From the NCBI GenBank assembly GCA_030248195.1, contig JASAND010028842.1:1-64000 (forward strand): a DNA stretch of 64,000 nt, read 5' to 3'. A program made the translations under genes and the position numbers. This document shows, one piece after another, positions 56,331 through 64,000 of this stretch (position 1 is its first letter; each line of letters begins with the position of its first letter). The notes beneath the pieces are model-generated. The model had not been told where the DNA came from. It saw only the letters and a list, made by a program, of their open reading frames with translations, and searched no databases. This DNA comes from Trissonchulus latispiculum (taxonomy: Eukaryota; Nematoda; Enoplea; Enoplida; Ironidae).

Positions 56331-56421
56331 ATGAACCCAAGCACACGCAATTGGCTAGCCCATTTACTATTTTTGTTCTCAACCTTATTTGTCGAGGGGT
56401 TAGAGGGCTTAAAATGCCCAG
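56331..56421 (+). pseudogene. Orphan signal-peptide exon, copy B
   Basis: 91 nt open from ATG (MNPSTRNWLAHLLFLFSTLF..LKCP) to a GTAAGG donor in phase 1. Equivalent to 35680-35770 and related to exon 1 at 24757-24844. No downstream exons recognised. Confidence 0.5.
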
Positions 56422-56779
56422 GTAAGGCAATAAGCATTTTTGTCAAGATATTGCATGATCAGTAAAGGAGACCTGACCTTTTTTACGTTCTGGTTACTTT
56501 ATAATTAACAGTACAAATCAATTTCATTAAAAGGTTTGCGTATGATGTGTACAGGTACGATGAGCCAATCCAACGAGGTGTTACATATTATGCTGGTGTT
56601 GCTAACCGCACAGGCATACGTTGAGTATTTATCGGGGCACCATAAATATAGTACACGTACAAGGCACCATGCAATCAAAAGCGTGAATAAGTATATTAAA
56701 AATGTTCTTGCCTATAATTTACTCATACGGCTTTAATCCTTTACGTAGATAGCTAAAACTGTAGCTAAATGTATTTCCG

Positions 56780-57790
56780 TGCTCTTTAACATTCTGGGAC
56801 CAGTCACGGATTTTTAGGCCAAAAGATAACAAAGTTTTGGTTTTTGGCCTTAGCCTTCTGGTAGGTAGACCAGACACCGGATTGGTTGTTATGGCTGGAA
56901 AGAGGACACAAAAATGAACATTTTTGCTTTTACAACCTTTGAGCTATCTCCAGTGGTTAAGTCAGTATAAGCAAAAAACCATTTTGATGGTAATCTTAAT
57001 GCATTGAATTTTGTTAACCAAATGATGTTGTGCATGCAACCGAGTATTGTTTTCCCATAGAGTCATAGTTGATTATATTCGCACTTTAGAGTTTTGTAGA
57101 TGCAGGTTTTCCATTCAAACTTAAGGTACTGGTATCGCTTTGTGTAAATTTGACCCAGGCTCCAATTCGTTATGAAAGTGGATGAAACTTTCGAGATACG
57201 TTATTTAAGTGCTCTTTATCATACTAGGACCAGTCACGGATTTGTAGGCCAAAAGATAAGAAAGTTTTGGTTTTTGGCCTTAGCCTTCTAGTAGGTAGCA
57301 CAGACAGTGGATTGGTTGCTATGGCTGGAAAGAGGACACAAAAATGAACATTTTTGCTTTTACAACCTTTGAGCTATCTCCAGTGGTTAAGTCAGTATAA
57401 GCAAAAAACCATTTTGAGGGTCAACACATGGCCAATGAGGAAATCAGTTTTTTCAAAATTACTGCCAAACCTTACGAACAATTTTGGTCAATTTATACTC
57501 AATCGATACAGCGTCCAAATGCTCATTTTATCAATCCCTACTGGCCGGACTTTATTGGTTTCAGCTAGAGATTTGGCCGGAAAACCATTTTGGCAAAGCT
57601 GTGTTAATTTTGTTTGTTTTTGTTTTGTCTGCTTTTGCTAATTTTGCGACTTTCGTAAGCTCATGAGAATATCTTAACTATAAGCTTCAAAACGATGTAT
57701 AAAGCTCTTTCCAACTCCCAAAAATGCGAAAGTTATAGCGTTTTAAAAAATCACCGCAAAAGCACTGCTCAAAAGGATACCACCACCTTA
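56780..57790. repeat. TTAA-element sequence duplicated in tandem
   Basis: A partial copy (56786-56994, beginning CATTCTGGGACCAGTC) is followed by about 225 bp of other sequence and then a fuller copy (about 57224-57789, ending CCACCACC before TTAA). Copy A has only one. The inverted version is at 31156-31991. Confidence 0.6.
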
Positions 57791-58769
57791 AGAATATAAT
57801 ACAACAAAGTTGTAAAAACACTATCACACGTCGGAAGGAGCAAGACTATTAAGGGTGAACAAAAACTAAAGGCTTTTGAATAAACTCACCAGTCACGCAG
57901 CGACGATACAGAGCACAGGAGTTGATCAGAGTACAGGAGCAAGCGATTTACTGTTATCTCAATCGAAATGGAGCTGCTTTATGTATAGTGAATGATGGAA
58001 AATATGAAACAAACAGCAGAGATACTGAGACATGTCGAGAATCCATCAATCCTTTGCATTTTATTAGTGGCATAGATAAAGAAGGCCCCATCTTTGCATG
58101 TTATAGGTTCCCCATTTTGAGTTTTCAATGTTTCCAATACATTCGGCTTTTTTCATTGTTTTGAGGTTTTTTAAAAAACAGTACTGTACATGCAGACAGA
58201 GTTAGCACGGTTGAATGCGCCTCGATCGTTCTATATTCGAGAAACTACAGTAGGTGGTACAATTCGATTAAGTCTAGGCGAAAACTAGAATTGTGCAACA
58301 TAGCAACTTTACAACGTATTTGGTAATCTGCCTCAGCCTAACAATCAGAATGTGTCACGGACTATGAGCTAGCGCTAATAGGACACTAGCCCTTCCGGAC
58401 AATCAACTAGCTATATCATTGTCCAGACTATGGGCTAGTCACAGCAGGACATTGTACTGCATGGAAGTCCGTGTGATAATTAAGCCTGTGTGCAAATGCT
58501 GCGTATGACTTACAGTCGTTCATCTTAACAGTCGAACAAGGTCAAAAGGTCAAACTTCAAGAAATGACTAAATTAGTTGTCATTAATCATGAATCCATTG
58601 GCAGAAAAAGGTTTGACCGAGAAAAGAATTGGAATGAAAAATATTTTCGAGGCATCTTTTTGTCTGGGGCTAGTCTAAACCCGAGGAATTTCTCTAGACC
58701 ATTGTGGAATTTTAACTGAGGCTTCTTTGAAATTAAACGATACCTATACGATAATTAATAAATTAAAGA

Positions 58770-59285
58770 TACGAAGCAAACTACCACATCTGTTTTCTAA
58801 ACGAACTATTGTGCTGCAACTCATAATTATGCTCGACTCGAGAAATGTCCTTTTTAAGTGGATACATTGGCTTGTCCTTATCAACAGGCTAGTCAAAGCT
58901 TCAACCGACGTATCACCAAAGCATATGAAAGTTACAGATGTAAATACAACAAATATAAGCGATAGCAGTACTAATACAATAACTTATGCTGTCATGAACA
59001 GGCCAATTGATATCGTGGACATTCGTTTTCTACTGAAATGACCAATATGGAAAATGTTTGAATTGAGCTTTTTCGCCGCCACCGTCAAGAGAACAGGTAT
59101 CTTAAAGCTACATTCTACGTCTTGCTGCAAATGCGTCAATACTAATATGCCAACAGATAGCCTGGCGGTCAGAAAATATTTTCGGAACGAAATAGTTAAT
59201 GTTAGCCGATGGTTAGCTTGCTCATGCCAAGGTTATATCATATCTGCGCCTCCTTCCGGTTGTAATAATTCTCGCAGTACCAATT
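58770..59285 (-). pseudogene. Relic of a membrane protein, receptor-like
   Basis: One minus-strand frame spells a protein-like series: FRKYFLTARLSVGILVL.., then VAAKKLNSNIFHIGHFSRKR, MSTISIGLFMTA, a stop, VIVLVLLSLIFVVFTSVTF, CIHLKRTFLESSIIMSCSTI and LLRIFNLLIIV, followed by another stop. Strongly hydrophobic stretches and short basic loops look like transmembrane receptor pieces. In-frame TAA and TAG stops mark it as decayed. It lies in the block found only in copy B. Confidence 0.4.
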
Positions 59286-59665
59286 GGAAAATGCAACTAT
59301 GAATGATAGCTGGCAGATCATAGGAGGAGTCACTAACCCCATCCAAATTTCAAAGAGCAGGGGCGAACATGGGGAGGCTAACGACAAGAGCATCCAAAAA
59401 TAACTAACTGACATTCCCAGGTAAATAAATGGCTTGCGTTATTGTAATAAAGCGACAATCCAATAAATGAGAATAGATAATGTTACAATCGTGCATGAAT
59501 GAATGGATGGATGGACAACGGAACTTGTCACGGAACTATCGAGGATTAGCTGATGAGGGTTATGGACTGAATTCCATGACAGAAATTAGTAACATTTTAA
59601 TATAATTATTTTTAGAAAGTAAGTTTGTTTCCATAAACTCTTTCTCCAAATTTATCCCCTTCATG

Positions 59666-60650
59666 TCATTCAATAGGGGCAACAACATCTTTTCTTTTGT
59701 TTCGACTTGATGTAGCCGGAATGCTCATATTATGGACATCCAATTCCAAAGAGAGGTTACATTTCCGCAACCGCTTGCTAAAAATGTATGCTTCGCGTCT
59801 GAAAGTTGCATTAAACATTAAGTAAAAAATAGCGTTAATTCCAAGATTTAAATTAAACAAAGCTATAGTAGAATAAAACAAGACATTATCAACGGCTACT
59901 TGGCTCGATCGTAGCATCTGATCTGCTATGGGAGCTGGTGTGGCAAAAATGACTAGCCCCACAAAACAGAAGAACATCATTTTGGAACCTCTAGCACGCT
60001 TCCTGAGTTCTGCTTTAGTGGCTTGGGACGTTGTTGCTTTAAGTTTAAGAAAAATGCAGCCATAGCAAATTAGCATGATCAAGCAAGGAATATATATGAA
60101 GATCGTATCTACACATATCTTCCACTCAATCTGGTTTATGTCAATGAGGCAGAAAGCAGACTCGGGTATTGCAACAAATTCTCCCCACAATTTTAATCCT
60201 GGCAGCATCACAATTATTATAAACGAGGGTAGCCAAACGCAGGAGCTCCAAATAAAGTAGGACATTCGAATAGTGAAGGTCCTTGCATACAATACAGGGA
60301 AAAACACTGCTGTAAACCGATTTATGGCAATCAGAGACTGCCCTAGGACTGAAGTACCACTGTTGAAATACCAAATCGATCCAATCCATCGGCACATTAA
60401 ATTCATTGCTCGTATTTCCTCTTCAGTTCTAGATTCTACAGAACCAAAGACTGTGCTAAAGACCCCTTGTAAAGCAATTAGTGCGCTGGACAAGGAATCC
60501 GTTGCTGACAACGTTATATGTTACTTGCTGCCGCAACTCGTTTGACGTCATAATAAGTATTGCTATAAGGACATTGGTAGTGGATATTCCCGAGCCGGTA
60601 CCCAGCAGCATTAGTCCTCCCCAGAATGCGGTTGTGCTGTTTGTAGTCAT
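59666..60650 (-). pseudogene. Chemosensory-type 7TM receptor 2, copy B (11-nt deletion in TM2)
   Basis: Starts ATGACTACAAAC at 60650 (MTTNSTTAFWGG..). An 11-nt deletion at about 60513, against copy A, shifts the frame after QQVTYN. From SATDSLSS to the C terminus (..VVAPIE) the frame is open for 281 codons, including the region frameshifted in copy A. INRFTAVFFPVLY, the TM5 IFIYIPCLIMLICYG and NAIFYLMFN are intact. TM1 and most of TM2 are in another frame. Confidence 0.72.
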
Positions 60651-60751
60651 TGGCAAAATTAGTCGATGGCTGAAAAAAAGGAACGGAAATGCAAGAATAA
60701 TTCGGACGGTTCTGGAAGTAGAATACGCATTTACTGCCATAGTGAGCTTTA

Positions 60752-61109
60752 TGGGTATGTCAGCTTTAACTCCACAGCGAGCGCAGAGGGTTTCCGGAAA
60801 GTTGGGATTTGTCTCGAAATATTTCTTTTGACTTTTTGTCTCTAAACATTTCCAACTTTCGACATTTTTTGAAAATATTGTGAGACACTTCACGAATTTG
60901 TCTAGAACATTTTTGCACGCAAATATGCAAAATAAATGCATGTTTCGAGACATTTTTCCAATATTTCTAGAAAGTTTTGAAATATTTCGAGACAATTTTG
61001 ATTCTCAATTTTACAACTTTCGAGACATTTGATGACAACTTTCGAGTCGTTTTTTTCAACTTTCCGGAAACCCTCTGCACTCGCTGTGGAATTAAATCTG
61101 ACACACCCA
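60752..61109. mobile_element. TWA-TSD TIR element E3 (358 bp), copy-B-specific insertion
   Basis: Starts TGGGTATGTCAGCTTTAACT and ends with its inverse. TTA direct repeats lie at 60749-60751 and 61110-61112. The empty site is preserved in copy A at about 43903 (..CTTTAGACGAACTCC), which proves the insertion boundaries and the 3-bp duplication. The interior holds TTTCGAGACA 10-mers and resembles E2. Confidence 0.92.
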
Positions 61110-64000
61110 TTAGATGAACTCCTTCTCAAAGGTAAGGAGCTGCCTGCAAACGCGTAAACAAAATATTAAGCAAATCAGGTTCATAATCGCAATTCCACTG
61201 TCTAAGCTGGGCCAATGTTCAAACTGTTCACAGAAGCTCTTATGCGCACTATCATAAGGACTAGACTTTCGCTTATCCGTTTCACAGAGAAGCTTAACGC
61301 TTCTCTGTGGAAAGATTAGCAAGACAAATTAAATCATACAACTCACTCTTCCGTTCCCTGTTACTAGCGTGCGTATATATAGCTGAGAGCACGCGGCCGC
61401 TGTAGGTATTGTGACGTATTTGTGCGTATAACAAATTTATATTGTATGGTGTTAGATTATTGTGGGTATTGGGCATGTCGGCATGGACTACTGCTACCCA
61501 CGATTTCATTTCGGAGTGAAACTAGAGTAAAAAACAAATCTAAAATTTAAAGTACACATCAATGCAGCTTATCCTCACTTTTAGCAAGCGTCACACGCAT
61601 TGTGTATATCTAGCATACTATCATACATGTACTTGGGAGGGGGTTCATCATCCAGGCATGAGCTCACACCCAGAATCCGGCTTTTTCCGGTTTTTTGGGC
61701 AAAAACCTGAAAAATCCGGCTATCCGGAGGTTCACCCCAATTTTCCTCTCGCATATGTCTGCAAACTACATATTCTATTCTTATCGTAGTATCGTAAGTG
61801 ACATTTGAAGTTGAAGATTTTTAAGCGTGTCAAAATTAATATTGTGGATTGTGGATAACATTTACAAACAACATTTACAACAACAACATTTACATTTACA
61901 AACACAAAACCAACAACTTTGGTTTCCAAATCATTTTTTGCTTTCTTGCGGACAGGAGGTAACAACAAAAATTAATTTTCTGGCAATCCCGATATAGCCC
62001 TCATTTGTACACTACTGTACTATGTTTCGTGACAAACACAAAATCAATTTGATTTTATCATGGGTTGGTTTGGTTTTGGGTTTGGTAGTTGAATTCGTGA
62101 TTAATTTTGACATTGTTCCTAGTACTGCATATAGACGTAGTCAATTGTGACGTAATCATAGGTTAACGCGGGGATCTGCGTAAGGGGTCCAAGCCCTCTC
62201 CAACCCGGGCAAGGACTAAGCAACAATAGCCGGAAAATATTAGTTTTTACAGTAAAATTTTAAAAATGTTCGGGATCCCCGGAGTTTAATATTTCTCAAA
62301 AATTATAAAATTTTTCTAAAAATTGAAGATTTTGTTGCAAATTTTAACAAAATAGCAAACTAGCAAACTCGACAAACAAAATTAGCTTTAATATTTCGAA
62401 AAATTTCAAAATTCTTTTTTGAGCTGCAAGCCTCCTCGAAAATTTCTGCGGACAAGCCCCTTCCCCAGGATCCTATCCTATGTTAATGACCTAGGCAAGC
62501 TCTAAGGCACATGCAAAAGCCAACCTAACCACGAAGCTTTAGTTGGTAGAAAAGGAAACCCCAAGTCTAAGACTAAGACTAAGCGATAGCCAACCAGTAG
62601 AATCGCAATGACAAAAACCGGGCGTCGACAATATGAAAGGTATGGCTGAGGCTTAGGTTTAAGATCGTTCGATTTCTGGACCAATTCCGGCTATTTTATG
62701 CGTTGAAGACGCTGAAATCTATTGAAATTTAATGCATTATAATGGTTTAGCCTAAAAGACATTTTAGGACGTGAAAATCTGCCGTTGTCGTGAAATTAGC
62801 TTTAGCCAATCGCATAGCCATTCGTATAATAAAACAAAACCAACAACTTTGGTTTCCAAATCATTTTTTGCTTTCTTGCGGACAGGAGGTAACAACAAAA
62901 ATTAATTTTCTGGTAATCCCGATATAGCCCTCATTTGTACACTACTGTACTATGTTTCCTGACAAACACAAAATTAATTTGATTTTATCTCGGGTTGGTT
63001 TGGTTTTGGGTTTGGTAGTTGAATTTAAATTCGTGATTAATTTTGACATTGTTCCTAGTAATGTATACCTAGTCAATTGTGACGTAATCATAGGTTAACG
63101 CGGGGGTCTGCGGAGGGTGTCCAAGCCCTCTTCAATCCGGGCAAGGTAGATGCCCTAACGAAGTTGGGGACGGAGCAAGCACAGGGTCTGGGAGTAAGCA
63201 ATAATAGCCGGAAAATATTGGATTTTACACTAAAATTTTTAAAAATGTCCGGGTTCGCTGGAGTTTTAATCTTTCTCAAAAATTTTAATTTTTTTTAAAT
63301 TAAAGATTTTGTTGCAAATTTTAAAAAGTCGCAAATTCAAATAAAATTATCTTTAATATTTTGAAAAATTCAAAAATCTTTTTTGAGCTGCCAGCCCCTC
63401 GACATTTTCTGCGGACAAGCCCCAGCCCAGGATCCTATCCTATCTTAATGTATGGACGTAACGATTGTCGATTTTGTCGGATTTTGACATATGCAGTCCG
63501 TTTTTCAGTATTTTGTCTGTTGGCCACGGATTGTTAACACTGAAGGAGTCAGTCATTGATGACAGGCGCTCTAAGTGACAACGCTACAGACTAAAGTTAG
63601 AATACACAGTCCACAAAATGGCCCAAAAAAGGATAGGTGTCTCTGTGCAAAACTTGAGTTGCGCTGTGCAAACCCCAAGCACCGGTGTGCAAGCTCTAAG
63701 TACCGCTGTGCATACCAAGATTGAATCCCTTTTCTAATAAATGGCAGAAATGACAGTACTTTTACTTTTCAAATGACACACAAACGAAATATAAACTATT
63801 TTTGTAAAACTTTTTCGACAAGACAAGTAACTTCTTTGGATTTTGCTCGCAGTTTTTGTAAACTTATCAAATATATGCAAAATCAATGCAATGTATATTA
63901 ATATATCCTTTCAATGACCTGACATACGAGTATCAGGATTCGCTTAATCAGCCATAAAACGTATAAGTTTTCGGTATAGGAAATAAAGGACACCAGAACT
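61110..64000. other. 5' region of receptor 2 and repeats, copy B
   Basis: Contains the conserved hairpin (61281-61310), TATATATA (61374-61381), short ACATTTACAA units at 61855-61900, and two tandem copies of a roughly 600-bp unit (ACCAACAACTTTGGTTTCC.., starting about 61910 and 62838). No gene evidence. Confidence 0.4.

Larger units (their letters stand above)
53612..64000. repeat. Segmental duplication copy B (continues past window end)
   Basis: Collinear with copy A. It lacks A's 4.9 kb block, has a doubled TTAA-element segment at 56780-57790, a B-only block at 58609-59457, a TIR-element insertion at 60752-61109, and a tandem repeat of the 61905-62480 unit at 62830-63440. The match is still present at position 64000. 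Confidence 0.85.

Noticed and set aside
60456..60995. Minus-strand ORF of 179 codons joining element E3 to the receptor 2 N terminus
   Set aside because: The first two thirds translate the TIR element, and the receptor part is simply read through from it; not a real fusion gene.

Overview
The window looks like nuclear DNA of a nematode. Supports are spliced genes with GT-AG introns of about 350-1900 bp, a bestrophin, two OIG-4-type single-Ig secreted proteins, fast-duplicating chemosensory-type 7TM receptors, and an interstitial block of the nematode telomere unit TTAGGC. Coding density is low and most intergenic and intronic DNA is repeats. Species and chromosome cannot be told from the sequence. 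Gene models were built by eye from splice sites, reading phase and family similarity, without transcript or database support.

Layout. 1-4.5 kb: a complete five-exon bestrophin chloride-channel gene (minus strand, 437 aa). 6.1-9.0 kb and 16.2-18.35 kb: two OIG-4-like genes placed tail to tail with matching exon structure (last two exons 150/150 nt in both). They are separated by about 7.2 kb holding a 4.1 kb inverted-repeat element. 20.7-21.1 kb: an unknown Cys-rich coding exon (minus). 23.4-24.4 kb: a 1 kb palindromic element. 24.76-29.78 kb: an unrecognised four-exon gene for a 319-aa secreted Cys-rich protein; two of its introns each carry a copy of the same TTAA-flanked 1.2 kb element. 30.5-33 kb: repeats only.

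About 33.0-46.7 kb and 53.6-64.0 kb (running off the end) are two copies of one segmental duplication, A and B. Each has a plus-strand 7TM receptor (intact in A; broken in B by a 44-nt insertion), an orphan copy of the signal-peptide exon of the 24.76 kb gene, and a minus-strand second 7TM receptor broken differently in A and in B. Copy A alone holds a 4.9 kb block with an F-box-like exon and a 1.97 kb terminal-inverted-repeat element. Copy B alone holds a decayed membrane-protein relic. Between the copies lie an SGNH-hydrolase-like gene (48.0-49.85 kb, minus) with a single in-frame UGA before a 291-codon open tail, and a few exon candidates.

Mobile elements are the other theme. There are at least seven non-autonomous families, several with target-site duplications readable by eye: a TWA-TSD family whose ends are packed with a TGTCTMGAAA 10-mer, a 7-bp-TSD family starting CAAGAG, TTAA-flanked elements, GGGCC-ended palindromic MITEs, tRNA-headed SINEs, and large palindromes. 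No complete transposase or reverse transcriptase was found. The Ig and bestrophin genes resemble neuromuscular or membrane-excitability genes, and the receptor cluster resembles chemosensory birth-and-death clusters, but no operon-like or functional linkage is visible.
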